Part shown: one piece after another, positions 10,053 through 19,472 of the stretch
Numbering within the stretch: the stretch's first letter is position 1
How the letters are laid out: every line of letters begins with the position of its first letter
NCBI GenBank assembly: GCA_947474365.1
Contig: CANJIU010000030.1
Span: forward strand, 24,432 to 88,431
Reading direction: 5' to 3'
Length of the DNA: 64,000 nt
Source of the DNA: Opitutia bacterium
Lineage (GTDB): Bacteria > Verrucomicrobiota > Verrucomicrobiia > Opitutales > Opitutaceae
Notes under the pieces: generated by a model
What the model was told of the DNA's origin: nothing
Databases searched by the model: none
The model's input: the letters and a program-made list of their open reading frames with translations, nothing else
Translations under genes and position numbers: made by a program

Positions 10053-13000
10053 TCAGTGCAGGTGATAGACCTCGATCAGCTCGTGGGCGCGTTTGGTGGG
10101 GAGAAAGGAGATTCCAGGCACTGCGCCCACGGGCGGCAGGTCCTGTTTCCGCAGAAGCAAATCCCGCGTATTGCGTCCCCGGTTCTGGGCGAAGGCCTCG
10201 ACCGCAGCGGGCCAGCCACTGGCCGCGCGGAAAAGGACGAGAGCCAGGAGTACGACAGCCAGCGCGCGGCGGAATCGAGGCACCGGCCACGCCGCCAGCC
10301 ATCGCTCGGCGGCGAGCCCGAGAAACGGCAACGTGCAGAGCAGGGCGTTGTATTGATAGCGCGAGCTGTTGGACGCCGGCAGGCCGGTTTGGTAGCGCCC
10401 GATGCCGAGCAGCACAGCGTTACCCAGATCGAGGAGAAGCAGGAGGACCAGCAGCGAACGTTGCCCTGGGGTTGCGCGGCGCAACACCCACGTCAACAGA
10501 GCAACCTTGATTCCGCCGAGGAGGATCACGGTGTTCGGGTCCCAGCCGCTGGCCTGGAACAGCCATTGCAGGGGCGTTGCCGCCCAGTAGCTGAGACCAA
10601 AAGCGATGATTTCCCGGAGGTGCCCTCCGAGGGCATGATGGTTGCCCGGCGAGAAAAGAAAGATCGTGGCGGCCACGGCGAGCGCCGGGGCGAAACAGGC
10701 GGCAGCTATTGGCCAGCGCGGACGTCCCGTGGGGACGTTGGTCGCGAACGGCAGGAGACATAGCGCGGCGAGCGCGGAGCCGGTCAATACGCCGCGCGCA
10801 AACGCGAGCGCACTGGCGAGCGAGAGCACAAACAGCAGCGCGAGTTTGGGGCCGCGTGACGCCGTGCCGGGGGCCGTGTGACGCAGGAGATGGTCGGCCG
10901 CCAGGAGGAAAAACGTAATCGCGAGAAGGGCCGACCATTGGACTGACCAAGCGAGCGTCTCGATGTTGGCTGCGCTGAGCGCGAAGACGCCGACGACCGG
11001 AACCGTGGCCGTCCAGCTGAAATTGGCGCGGCGCAAGAGTCGGGCAAACAACGCCGTGTTCACGGCATGGGTGACCCACAGCGTTCCGATCAGCGGCAGA
11101 TAAGATCCGCCGCTGGCGAAGACCAATCCGCCCCAGAGTAGCTTGAAGAGCGGAACGAAATTTTCGGCGAACGGTTCCAGCGTCCATCGCCAGAAGCCGA
11201 TCGTGTTGATGCGCTCCATCAGATCCCAGTCGTCGCCGAACCACCAAAGATCAGCAAACGTACGCACGCACCAGAGAAACGGCAGCAACGCGACCACGGC
11301 GGCCAGGGTGGGCCAGGTGCGTTCGAGGATCGGGGAATCGATGGCGGATGGTTCCGGTGGGCGTGCCTCCGCGACGGTGGAGTCGGACTTTTCCGTGCAT
11401 CCGCGGATCACGATGGCGCCGAGTGTGGCGGCGGCGGCCGCGGCGATCGCGAGTGCGACCGGCGAGGGCGAGCCATTCACGATTTGGTTGCCGACGGCCC
11501 ACGTGAAGACGAAGGAAAACCCCTGCAGGAGCGCGACGACGATCAGCCAGCGACGGCCGGCGAGTTCAAACCACGCAGAGAGCAGCACGAACGCGGTGAG
11601 CACCATGGCAAAGGATCCCTGGTGAACAAGCGCGGAGTTTTCGGCAAACAGGAGCAGGCACCACAGCGGAATCGTCAGAGCGGTCCAGAGTGACAGGGCG
11701 ACGTGCATCCGCCCGACGGGGCGGCGGTCCGCCTGTCGCGCGAGGCGCGCCATCGCAAACGGGGCGAGGGCGAGTCCGCCGAGCCACCAGGTGAGGGCGC
11801 GGCCCAAATAGAAAAACTCCTCGTTGCGGCGGTCCTTCACCCGGTCGGGTGCGATGTCGATGAGTCCCGACCAGTCGCCGTTGATCGGGGTGATGAGATT
11901 GCTCCGTTTGTTTTCGAGAATCTTGTCCCACTTCAGGGCGGCGTAGTTCGCGCGAATGGTTTCCCAGGTGCCCCGCCCGTCTTTGGGCACTTGTCCGCCG
12001 AGATGCCATTTCAAGAGACGGTTGCCCGGGGGATCGTAGAATTTCTGGTAGGCGAGCCAGGGGCCCGCAAAGACGGCAAAAATCAGCGCCGCCCACGCCC
12101 AGGCGCGCGCTTCCCCGCGAAGCATGCGCCAGACAATCCACGGCGCCAGGACGAGAAACGAAAATGCGACGCCCCCGTGGCAAAGCCAGGCGAGGGCCGC
12201 GAGCACGGCGCCGACAAGGACGTCCTGCCGGCGGCGATTTTCCGGCGACGGCAGAACCCACAGGCCGAAGGCGCCACAGGCGAAGGCCCCGGCAGACAGT
12301 TTCGGCCACGTATAAACCGTGTGCTGCAGGAAAAATCCGCTCGCGGCTAACACCGCGATCCAAGCCGTGGTGCGGCGCGGGCTGATCCTGAGCGTGCGCA
12401 GGATTCCGTAGGCCGCGGCGACCCACGTGAGCTGCAGCCAGATCGCCGCCGTGCCGCTCGCCGCCTCCGGCTCCAGGTTGAGGAGCGAAGTCGCGGGCCA
12501 GGTGAGCAATTGCCAACCGCTCTGCAGTGGCGGTCGATCGCTCGACAACCAGTCGGCGTCCGCAACCTTCAACGACTCGCCGGCGAAGAGGCGCGCTGAC
12601 GTGAGGTGAGGGAGGAGGTTGTCCGCGGGAAGCGTGTCGCGGAAGCGGTTCGCAGCGAGTTGGTGAAACGTCAGCGAAGTTGGAAAGAGGAGCAGCAGCG
12701 CGAGGTAGAATACACCGATGAGAACAGCGAGCCGGCCGGGGTGAGCGATTTCCGGTAACGTGGCGGGGTTGCGCCCCGTGCGCCAAACGGCGATCACACT
12801 CGCAAGCAGCAGTGCCCAGGCAAAGGTTTGCCCGGCTCGGCTGTGTGCCAAGTAAAGCCAGAACGCGAAGTAGCCGGCTGCGGCCACGGCGCCGGCGGCG
12901 ACGAGCGGGATCCTGTGGGCGGCGAGGGTCGTACGCGTGACGAGGATACGGACGGCCGCGAACCAAAGAAGGCCGAGCAGGAGGCCGTTGACCGACCAGG

Positions 13001-13535
13001 CGGCGAGGGTCGTCCAGAGGGCCGCCGTGCCATCGGTGCGTCCGCCTTGGATCGGCTCGGTGATCGCCACCCAGCCGCCGAGCACCTGGGAGTTGTCGAT
13101 CACGACGAGCTTCAGCGTCGCGCCCTTCCAGGTCGGCGGCGGCTGCCACGACACCATGCGCCAGCGTTCGCCGACATCGGGGTGTTCGATGCGGATGCGT
13201 TCGCGGGTCCCGGCGTTTTCGACGTAAATCCGGATTTCGCCCTGTGTGGGGTAACCACCGAGGCCAAAATAAAGGCGCGATGGCGCCGGGAAGGGACCAA
13301 GGGTGAGCGAGCCGGTGTTGGCATCGGAGCCGTTCCACGATCCCCAGGCACGGACGGGCCGGGCGGTGACGAACGGCTCGCCCGGATACCAGCCTCCGCC
13401 CTCCGTAATGCTGCCCTCGATATGAGCAGCGAGGCGCTGTTGTACCGGGGTGATCCGCAGCGCGACGCGGCTTCCCGTGTAAAGGCCGGCGCAGAGGACC
13501 AAGGCGAGGGCGAGAATGGAACGCGGCGAAAACAC
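10053..13535 (-). CDS. Giant fused double GT-C-like membrane protein (paralogue with diverged second half)
   Basis: 1160 residues from a GTG at 13535. The frame is open to 13850, but that extension lies in the GT2 gene and is not credible. With this start, YTWPK falls at 408-412 and GDDWD at 767-771, exactly the positions of FTWPK and WAEDG in the protein at 6522-9923; this supports the start and shows colinear architecture. The N-terminal WGS module (AWGSWNGSDANTG, YFGLGGYPTQGE, LGGWVAITEPIQ) and the first core are close paralogues of that protein. The second core shares little sequence but has an acidic first loop (WWFGDDWDLMERI) typical of GT-C folds. Probable periplasmic glycosyltransferase; no family name can be given. 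Confidence 0.82.
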   Translation of the reverse strand: MFSPRSILALALVLCAGLYTGSRVALRITPVQQRLAAHIEGSITEGGGWYPGEPFVTARPVRAWGSWNGSDANTGSLTLGPFPAPSRLYFGLGGYPTQGEIRIYVENAGTRERIRIEHPDVGERWRMVSWQPPPTWKGATLKLVVIDNSQVLGGWVAITEPIQGGRTDGTAALWTTLAAWSVNGLLLGLLWFAAVRILVTRTTLAAHRIPLVAAGAVAAAGYFAFWLYLAHSRAGQTFAWALLLASVIAVWRTGRNPATLPEIAHPGRLAVLIGVFYLALLLLFPTSLTFHQLAANRFRDTLPADNLLPHLTSARLFAGESLKVADADWLSSDRPPLQSGWQLLTWPATSLLNLEPEAASGTAAIWLQLTWVAAAYGILRTLRISPRRTTAWIAVLAASGFFLQHTVYTWPKLSAGAFACGAFGLWVLPSPENRRRQDVLVGAVLAALAWLCHGGVAFSFLVLAPWIVWRMLRGEARAWAWAALIFAVFAGPWLAYQKFYDPPGNRLLKWHLGGQVPKDGRGTWETIRANYAALKWDKILENKRSNLITPINGDWSGLIDIAPDRVKDRRNEEFFYLGRALTWWLGGLALAPFAMARLARQADRRPVGRMHVALSLWTALTIPLWCLLLFAENSALVHQGSFAMVLTAFVLLSAWFELAGRRWLIVVALLQGFSFVFTWAVGNQIVNGSPSPVALAIAAAAAATLGAIVIRGCTEKSDSTVAEARPPEPSAIDSPILERTWPTLAAVVALLPFLWCVRTFADLWWFGDDWDLMERINTIGFWRWTLEPFAENFVPLFKLLWGGLVFASGGSYLPLIGTLWVTHAVNTALFARLLRRANFSWTATVPVVGVFALSAANIETLAWSVQWSALLAITFFLLAADHLLRHTAPGTASRGPKLALLFVLSLASALAFARGVLTGSALAALCLLPFATNVPTGRPRWPIAAACFAPALAVAATIFLFSPGNHHALGGHLREIIAFGLSYWAATPLQWLFQASGWDPNTVILLGGIKVALLTWVLRRATPGQRSLLVLLLLLDLGNAVLLGIGRYQTGLPASNSSRYQYNALLCTLPFLGLAAERWLAAWPVPRFRRALAVVLLALVLFRAASGWPAAVEAFAQNRGRNTRDLLLRKQDLPPVGAVPGISFLPTKRAHELIEVYHLH

Positions 13536-13597
13536 GGCGCTGGTCGGTCGGGTCTGATTCCTCGGGCGGAATCGATGGCGAGGATCCGGCCGCGGGA

Positions 13598-14353
13598 TTA
13601 CAACGGCTTGAACCGGAACTTGGCCAAGGCCCACAGCCACGTGATCGGGTCGCGGAACATCGTGACTTTTTTCCCGGCCTTGAACGAGCGGGAGTTGTAG
13701 CTGATGGGGATTTCGATTGGCCGGTGGCCCTTGCGCACAAGTTTTATCAACAGCTCCCAGTCGAAGTCGAAACGGTTGCACTCGAAGGTCAGGCCTTCGA
13801 GGCAATCCCGGCGGAAGACTTTGTACATCGTGAACGGATCGCGCAGCCAAATCCCGAGCGCCACGTTGAGCAGGAGGGTGAAGCCCCAGTGCCCGCAGTT
13901 CAGGATCAGCGCCTGCAGGGGCTGGTCGGAGAATTTCCGAATCGCCCAGCCGCCCTGGCCGTGGCGCGAGCCGAGCACGAAGCTTTGGCGGCCCGACGCA
14001 ATCGGAGCGATCAGGACGTCGTAGTCGTTCAGGTCATATTCGAGGTCGGCATCCTGAATCAGGATCACGTCACCCGTGGCGTGCGCAAACCCGGCGCGCA
14101 CCGCGTGTCCCTTGCCGCTCGGGCGATCCTCAAGGAGCAGTTTCACCCTCGGGCGATCGCGATAGGTGAGCACGATGTCGCGCGTGCCGTCCGTCGAGTT
14201 GCTCTCGATTAAGATGATCTCGATCGTCCAGCCGGGAATCGTCTTGGCGAGGATGGCGTCGAGCGCGGCGCTGACGGTGGCGCGCTCATTGTAGATCGGC
14301 ACCACCACGGAGAGCGTGGGGGCCGGCGGCCGCAGAATCGGTTGGGCGATCAT
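13598..14353 (-). CDS. Family 2 glycosyltransferase, dolichyl-phosphate mannose synthase-like
   Basis: 251 residues. The N-terminus LSVVVPIYNERATV is the nucleotide-binding strand of GT2 enzymes and QDADLEYD carries the DxD metal/donor site. The later region (ILNCGHWGFTLLLN, RDPFTMYKVFRRD) matches polyprenyl-phosphate-sugar synthases without the extra C-terminal membrane helices. Expected reaction: transfer of a sugar from a nucleotide sugar to a polyprenyl phosphate at the cytoplasmic membrane, giving donors for GT-C enzymes such as the neighbours downstream. It overlaps the preceding methyltransferase gene by four bases (ATGA) and is followed 62 nt later by the giant protein at 10053-13535. 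Confidence 0.88.
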   Translation of the reverse strand: MIAQPILRPPAPTLSVVVPIYNERATVSAALDAILAKTIPGWTIEIILIESNSTDGTRDIVLTYRDRPRVKLLLEDRPSGKGHAVRAGFAHATGDVILIQDADLEYDLNDYDVLIAPIASGRQSFVLGSRHGQGGWAIRKFSDQPLQALILNCGHWGFTLLLNVALGIWLRDPFTMYKVFRRDCLEGLTFECNRFDFDWELLIKLVRKGHRPIEIPISYNSRSFKAGKKVTMFRDPITWLWALAKFRFKPL

Positions 14354-15363
14354 CGGTGCTTGTCGGATCCAGCGGTGGAGGCGTGGGACGTGGGCGTGCG
14401 GGCCAGAGCGATGATGCCGCTGGCCACGATGGGCACAGGGCGTTCGCGCCAGCTTGCGGGCGTTACGGCGCGTGCGCCGCGGAGCGCGGTCCGGATGCCG
14501 GCGACGGGGTATTTCTCGAAGTGCGCGGCGACGTAGTCGAGGCTGAGGTGCTTGGTGCCGCGATGCAGTTTAATGCCCTCGAAGCCCGCTTGGGAAAGTT
14601 GCCGGGTCAGCGTCGCGGGCGAAAAATAGAAGAGATGCTCGGGTTTCAGTTCCATCCAGCGCGAGCGCATGATGCGCGCGGACCACGAGGAGGTGCTGGG
14701 CGTCACCACGAGCAAAAGCCCCCCGGGGCGTAGGGCGGCGGCGACCTGTCCCAGGAAGTGGGCGGGGCGGCGCACGTGTTCGATCACGTCGCACAACACG
14801 CAGACGTCGTAGTAACCGGGCTCGCCCGCCACGACATCGATCTCTCCCTGCATCACCCGGCCGGTGCCACCGAGCGTCTGGCGGGCCCTTTCACAGGCAA
14901 ACGGCGAATATTCCACCCCGGTGACGTCGAAGCCGCGCCGGGAGGCCTGCAGGAGAAAATTGCCGGCGCCACATCCGATTTCGAGCAACCGGCCGCGGCC
15001 GGCCGCGCCCGCGGCGGCGAGGAGATCGAGGTAGTGATCGGCGGTCGCGCGCTTGGCGCGGGTGATCACCGCGTGCTCCGGTGTGCCGTCGGCCGCGAGG
15101 ACGTAGTCGGGACCGTAAATCGCGGCGAGTTCCGAATCACTCGGCTGCGGCTGGGTGAACTGCAGGTCGCACGACTGGCATCGCACCACGGGATGGGACT
15201 CGACGACGACGACCGGGCGGAACGCTCCGGCTCCGCAAAGCGGACAGGCGGTGAGCGGGATGCGTTGGGCGGACGTGGCTGGCGGTGAAGACAAGGTGGG
15301 GAGCAAAAGGTCAGCCGGGGGAGTTGTCGCGCAAAAATTTGGGCCGCGGGTGACGCTGTTCAC
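14350..15363 (-). CDS. Class I SAM-dependent methyltransferase with N-terminal zinc ribbon
   Basis: 337 residues from a GTG at 15363 that overlaps the previous stop (GTGA). The pairs CPLCGAG and CQSCDLQF near the N-terminus form a four-cysteine zinc ribbon, common in sugar-modifying methyltransferases of the C-methyltransferase/Methyltransf_12 type. The SAM-binding motif LLEIGCGAGNFLLQA, DVIEHV and LRPGGLLLVVTP follow in the usual order. It likely methylates a sugar or lipid-linked glycan in the cytoplasm. It lies between another zinc-ribbon methyltransferase and a GT2 gene, all translationally coupled. Confidence 0.88.
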   Translation of the reverse strand: MNSVTRGPNFCATTPPADLLLPTLSSPPATSAQRIPLTACPLCGAGAFRPVVVVESHPVVRCQSCDLQFTQPQPSDSELAAIYGPDYVLAADGTPEHAVITRAKRATADHYLDLLAAAGAAGRGRLLEIGCGAGNFLLQASRRGFDVTGVEYSPFACERARQTLGGTGRVMQGEIDVVAGEPGYYDVCVLCDVIEHVRRPAHFLGQVAAALRPGGLLLVVTPSTSSWSARIMRSRWMELKPEHLFYFSPATLTRQLSQAGFEGIKLHRGTKHLSLDYVAAHFEKYPVAGIRTALRGARAVTPASWRERPVPIVASGIIALARTPTSHASTAGSDKHR

Positions 15364-16313
15364 GGTCCTGGCTTGATGGCACAGGGCATCGCTGAAACCC
15401 CGTAGAGGCGATCGACGGCGCGCACCACTGGCGGAAGACTGAGTGCGGCCGATGCCATGGCTCGCAACACGCGGCGGTGGCGCAGGCTTTTCACGACCTT
15501 GAATTTCACGGCGCCGTCATAGCGGACGGGAAAAGGTTCAAGTCCGACCCGTCGGTAGAGCCGCGCCAGGCAGCCCGGGTTGAAAAGGCTGACGTGAATT
15601 TCCGGAGCGCAATAGCGGTAGTGGATCCCCTGACGCGTCGCCACCGGCGAATCGAGATTTCCAGTCGTGAGCAGCAGCAATCCTCCGGGTTTCAGCAGGC
15701 GGGCGATGAGCGCGAGCGGTTCGAGCGGTTCGGGGAGATGCTCGATGACCTCGATCATGCTGATGACGTCATACCGCGCGTCCTGTTCGCGGGAGAGTGC
15801 GTCGAGGTCGAGGATGCGAAAGCCATCCTTGGACTTTAGGAGATCCGCATAGGAACCCACGTCGTGGCCGGTGAGATCCAACGGGCGGCCGTGAAAGCTG
15901 CCGCGTTCGCGTAGATATTTAAGGAACGCCCCGGCGCCGCAGCCGAAGTCGAGCCAGCGGAGAGGGAGTGGCGCGGTCGAAGAGCGCACCGAACTTGGCG
16001 AAACCTTGTCCGCGGCAGGCACGCGGCTCCGGACGTATTCGGCCGCGATTCGTGCCATGTCATCGAACTCAAGTCCCCGGTCACTGTTCCTCCAGTCGCG
16101 GTATTCCGTTTCGTAGTCGACGTACGGGTCGGGGCCGTGACCGCGGTAATAGGCGTCGTTGTAGATCTCGAAGCCAGAGAACGGTTCGACGAACATGAAG
16201 CCGCAGTCGCCGCATTGATGAAACTCAAATTCGCGGCGGAGAAATTCGCCGCTCTTCCGGCCGCGGAGGGTGACGCTCGTCGAACTGCAGGCGTGACAAC
16301 GCGGCGTGCTCAT
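15360..16313 (-). CDS. Class I SAM-dependent methyltransferase with N-terminal zinc ribbon
   Basis: 317 residues. The N-terminus has CHACSS and CGDCGFMF, a four-cysteine zinc ribbon like that of the next gene. The SAM-binding core shows WLDFGCGAGAFLKYL, then MIEVIEHLPEPL and LLKPGGLLLLTTG. YCAPEIHVSLFNPGCLARLY near the end fits the small-molecule or glycan methyltransferase class. It overlaps both neighbours by four bases: the YfhO-type protein upstream ends at 16310 and the next methyltransferase begins at 15363. The two methyltransferases are similar in layout but diverged, so they probably act on different positions or sugars. Confidence 0.87.
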   Translation of the reverse strand: MSTPRCHACSSTSVTLRGRKSGEFLRREFEFHQCGDCGFMFVEPFSGFEIYNDAYYRGHGPDPYVDYETEYRDWRNSDRGLEFDDMARIAAEYVRSRVPAADKVSPSSVRSSTAPLPLRWLDFGCGAGAFLKYLRERGSFHGRPLDLTGHDVGSYADLLKSKDGFRILDLDALSREQDARYDVISMIEVIEHLPEPLEPLALIARLLKPGGLLLLTTGNLDSPVATRQGIHYRYCAPEIHVSLFNPGCLARLYRRVGLEPFPVRYDGAVKFKVVKSLRHRRVLRAMASAALSLPPVVRAVDRLYGVSAMPCAIKPGP

Positions 16314-19300
16314 GCCGGGCGCACCGGACGCAGCGCGAGGCCGAGCGTGAGCAAGCCGAGCAACGCTCCGGCGCCGCTGAGCATGAGATTGCGCGGAAAA
16401 TTCTTGGGTAGATATGAAAATTTCACGCGGTACTCCCCGGCGGCCGGCACCACGACGCCCTTGAACGCGTGGTTGAGACGGATGATGGGGGCCTTGGCTC
16501 CGTTTACCTCGGCGCGGAAATCACCCTGCCAATACGATTCCGTGAGCAGAATCACCCCGGCGGCACTGGCGCGGACGGTGAACGACGTGGTGTTTTCGGT
16601 GAGCCGGTAATTGCTGGCGGGGACCACGACGCGACGCGCGGTGTCGCTCGGGAGGCTGTTGATCGCGGCCTGCGCGGCGACGTCCGAGCGTTGGGCGGCA
16701 ACGAACGGCCGGCCGGTGGCGCCGCGGAGGGACTGCACGAGTTCGGCCGGCTGGTCGTAGGTGCCGATGCGATCAGTGAAGAAGGCCCGGGGCCAGACGG
16801 TGGGGCTCTCGTAGATGTCGAGGTCGGCGGCCTTCAGAAACGTGAGTGATTTGCCGAGCGCACCCTGGTCGCTCTTCAGATCGAAATAATAGCGGACGTT
16901 GAGTGCGTCGAAGAATGGGCGGGCGTTGGCGACATTCGAGGCGTCGGCGTAAAAACGCCAGTCCCACATCCGCTCGACCCCGGAGACGCTCATCAGTTCA
17001 CGCACCCACGGATTCACGAGCGCGTCGGGACCGTGGATGGTTTCGAGGCCGTAGACCGCGGTCCATCCGGGGAAAAAATTTCCATGCAGTCCGAACGCGC
17101 GGCTCGGTTCACGGGTCTGCGCGGCGCGGACAAACTGCATCGCCTCCGACTTGGCCTGGAAGTTGACGCGCTCCGTCGGTCGGGCGGTGAACGTCTCAAA
17201 GCCCACTGCTTCGGCGTGCAATCCATGCCGCCAGATCAGCAGCGCGACGCACAGGGCGATGAGCAGTCCGCGCGCTACCGAGCACGTGCGGCGGGCAAAC
17301 GCGGCATGGACGGTGATGGCGAGGACGATTGCGCTGGCGAGGAGCGTCGTGAGGTAGTCCCATATGAACGGCGTGATCGGCACGACTTCTCCAGGACGGT
17401 TGACCGTCACGGTGGGGCCGAGGATCGGCCGGTGTGCCGCCTGGCGAAAGGCGATCCAGCCAAACACCAGCGCGAAGAGCATCGCGCCTGCGACGATCAG
17501 ATCGGCCCGGCCTTCCCGCGTTCCGAGACGCCGGGCCGCGGTGGCGAAACCGATGCCGGCCAGGACCGACCACAACACGATGAGCGCGCAGGAAAACGTG
17601 TTGTCGATGTGCGCGATGTTGCTGAGGAACGGCACGGTGACGATCCACTCCGGGGAGATGAGCCCGAACGCCAGCGAGAGCGGGAGCAATGAACAAGCGG
17701 CCAGCGTGATCACGGCACGGTTGGCAAATTGCAGCCGCAGCGTGACGAGGAAGTAGATCACGCCGAGAAGGAGCAGAAAATTGAGCGACGGACTGAAGAC
17801 CTGATTCCTGGCCATCAGCGGCCGGTAGAAAATCTCATCGAACGCGCCAAGGAGGAGGCTGGGTTGGATTTGGAAGGCGGTGGGCGCGTTCGAGCCGGTA
17901 TACGCGTTCTGCAAGGTCTGCAGGAAGGTCGCCCAAACCGGTGCGGTGATCAGGACAAAGATGACGCCAGCCCAGGCGAGCGATACGAGTTTGCCGAGTC
18001 GCTCGCGCCACGGAGCCGCGCTCGTGAGCAGCAGGCAGGCGCCAGTGAAATTTACCACGCACAGCAGCATGTAGGCTTCCTTGACGGTGCCGCTGCTCAT
18101 CAGGGCGAGGTTCGCGACGATGAGGCCCGCCGACCATAATGCGACCGCGCGTCGGCTGGCAGCCTGGGTGACGCGGAGGAGGCAGTACAGCGGCCAAGGC
18201 GCGTAGCAGAGGCTGAAGAACGCGGGATGGTTGATGCGGTAGATGAAGAAGCCGATGAATGGGGCCACCGCAGCGACGAGCAAAGCTGCATAAGGCGCGA
18301 ATTCTTCGTCGGACTGCGGGCTGCCTGGACGATTCGCTTTGCTGATCGCCAGCACGATCAACCCCAGCCCGGTCGCAAACAGCCATTTCGCGATGAGGTA
18401 TTTCAGGTCCCAGGCCCAGGAGGCTCCTCCGGCGGTAATGACGAGAAAATGCAGCGGATCGCCGAACATTGACTGACCTTGGGCCAGCAACTGGATGCCG
18501 GCGGAACTGTAGCGGTTCCAAAGCGGAAGCTCGTGATCGCGTCCCAAGGCGCGCCCCTGAATGACGGACAACGGGACGTGCGACCACATGATCGCACCGA
18601 TGTCGGAGAGTTTTACGTCCACGATCTCTGACGACTTATAGCCCGGCAGGGTCGGATAGGCGTCGTAGAGCAGAATTGTGCCGAGGTTTGGCGAAACGAA
18701 GCTCTTGCCCAGAAACACGACCGGGTAGGAACTCGCGATGACGGCCAGGGCGGCGGCGAGTGCAATGGAACGTTGCGGGTGAAGCGGGAGCGTGCGCAAC
18801 CGTGCGCCGATGGCATTCGGCAGACGAGGGACGCGGTCGAGCAGCAGAAGCAAGGCGGCGAGGCCACCGAAAATCGACAGAATGTACGGCGCGCAACCAC
18901 GCATGTAGTCACGCCACGAGGCCTTGACCGCGAGGATCGAGCTCAGCGCGAGGTAGATCTGTGGGTCATCGGCGTTGGGAGTCGACGTGACCTCCAGCCG
19001 GCCGTCGCGCATGACCGCGGACTGAATTTGGTGGGCCGGTTTGAACTCGGCCAGGGGAAGATCCAGGAGGACGCGCCCGCTTTGCGCGACAGCGCGGACC
19101 GAACTCACGGTGATGGTTCCACCATGGTCGGGGGGATCGAGGCGGATCCCCCGGTACAATCCAGGCGGCAGGGCAAACCGATACGTCACCGGCGTGTTTC
19201 CGGCCGCAAGAGTGGTGATGGCGGAGAGTTCCTCGCGAATTCCGGCACCGTCATCGTAAAAAAACTGCAGTGGCCCCGGGACGGTCGCGGTCAAACGCGC

Positions 19301-19411
19301 CTCCAGCATGTAGAGGTCCGGACGCATTTTCGCCGCCGGCAGAAACGGCAGCGCCGCCACCACGCTGATCAGCGCGGTCACGAGCAGGGCCGAAGGCGTG
19401 AAAAACTTCAT
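16310..19411 (-). CDS. YfhO-family polytopic membrane protein
   Basis: 1033 residues with one N-terminal helix, a first extracytoplasmic beta-like stretch (about 30-165) and then a dozen or so membrane helices. LPLWNRYSSAGIQLLAQGQ and GDPLHFL are the signature loop of YfhO-type proteins. The C-terminal extracytoplasmic part with LTESYWQGDFRAEVNG, FKGVVVPAAGEYRVKFSY and a last helix is also typical of the family. Gram-positive YfhO members glycosylate lipoteichoic acid from lipid-linked sugars, so a GT-C type role fits the locus, although the exact reaction here is unknown. It is coupled by four bases to the methyltransferase downstream. Confidence 0.85.
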   Translation of the reverse strand: MKFFTPSALLVTALISVVAALPFLPAAKMRPDLYMLEARLTATVPGPLQFFYDDGAGIREELSAITTLAAGNTPVTYRFALPPGLYRGIRLDPPDHGGTITVSSVRAVAQSGRVLLDLPLAEFKPAHQIQSAVMRDGRLEVTSTPNADDPQIYLALSSILAVKASWRDYMRGCAPYILSIFGGLAALLLLLDRVPRLPNAIGARLRTLPLHPQRSIALAAALAVIASSYPVVFLGKSFVSPNLGTILLYDAYPTLPGYKSSEIVDVKLSDIGAIMWSHVPLSVIQGRALGRDHELPLWNRYSSAGIQLLAQGQSMFGDPLHFLVITAGGASWAWDLKYLIAKWLFATGLGLIVLAISKANRPGSPQSDEEFAPYAALLVAAVAPFIGFFIYRINHPAFFSLCYAPWPLYCLLRVTQAASRRAVALWSAGLIVANLALMSSGTVKEAYMLLCVVNFTGACLLLTSAAPWRERLGKLVSLAWAGVIFVLITAPVWATFLQTLQNAYTGSNAPTAFQIQPSLLLGAFDEIFYRPLMARNQVFSPSLNFLLLLGVIYFLVTLRLQFANRAVITLAACSLLPLSLAFGLISPEWIVTVPFLSNIAHIDNTFSCALIVLWSVLAGIGFATAARRLGTREGRADLIVAGAMLFALVFGWIAFRQAAHRPILGPTVTVNRPGEVVPITPFIWDYLTTLLASAIVLAITVHAAFARRTCSVARGLLIALCVALLIWRHGLHAEAVGFETFTARPTERVNFQAKSEAMQFVRAAQTREPSRAFGLHGNFFPGWTAVYGLETIHGPDALVNPWVRELMSVSGVERMWDWRFYADASNVANARPFFDALNVRYYFDLKSDQGALGKSLTFLKAADLDIYESPTVWPRAFFTDRIGTYDQPAELVQSLRGATGRPFVAAQRSDVAAQAAINSLPSDTARRVVVPASNYRLTENTTSFTVRASAAGVILLTESYWQGDFRAEVNGAKAPIIRLNHAFKGVVVPAAGEYRVKFSYLPKNFPRNLMLSGAGALLGLLTLGLALRPVRPA

Positions 19412-19472
19412 GCGAAACCGAAGATTGTCGGCGAAAGCGTCCTCGCCCTACAAGAATTAAGGTGGAGGCCCG

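Noticed and set aside
13536..13850. 105-residue N-terminal extension of the giant membrane protein
   Set aside because: It overlaps the GT2 gene, and the GTG at 13535 puts the motifs at the same residues as in the paralogue.
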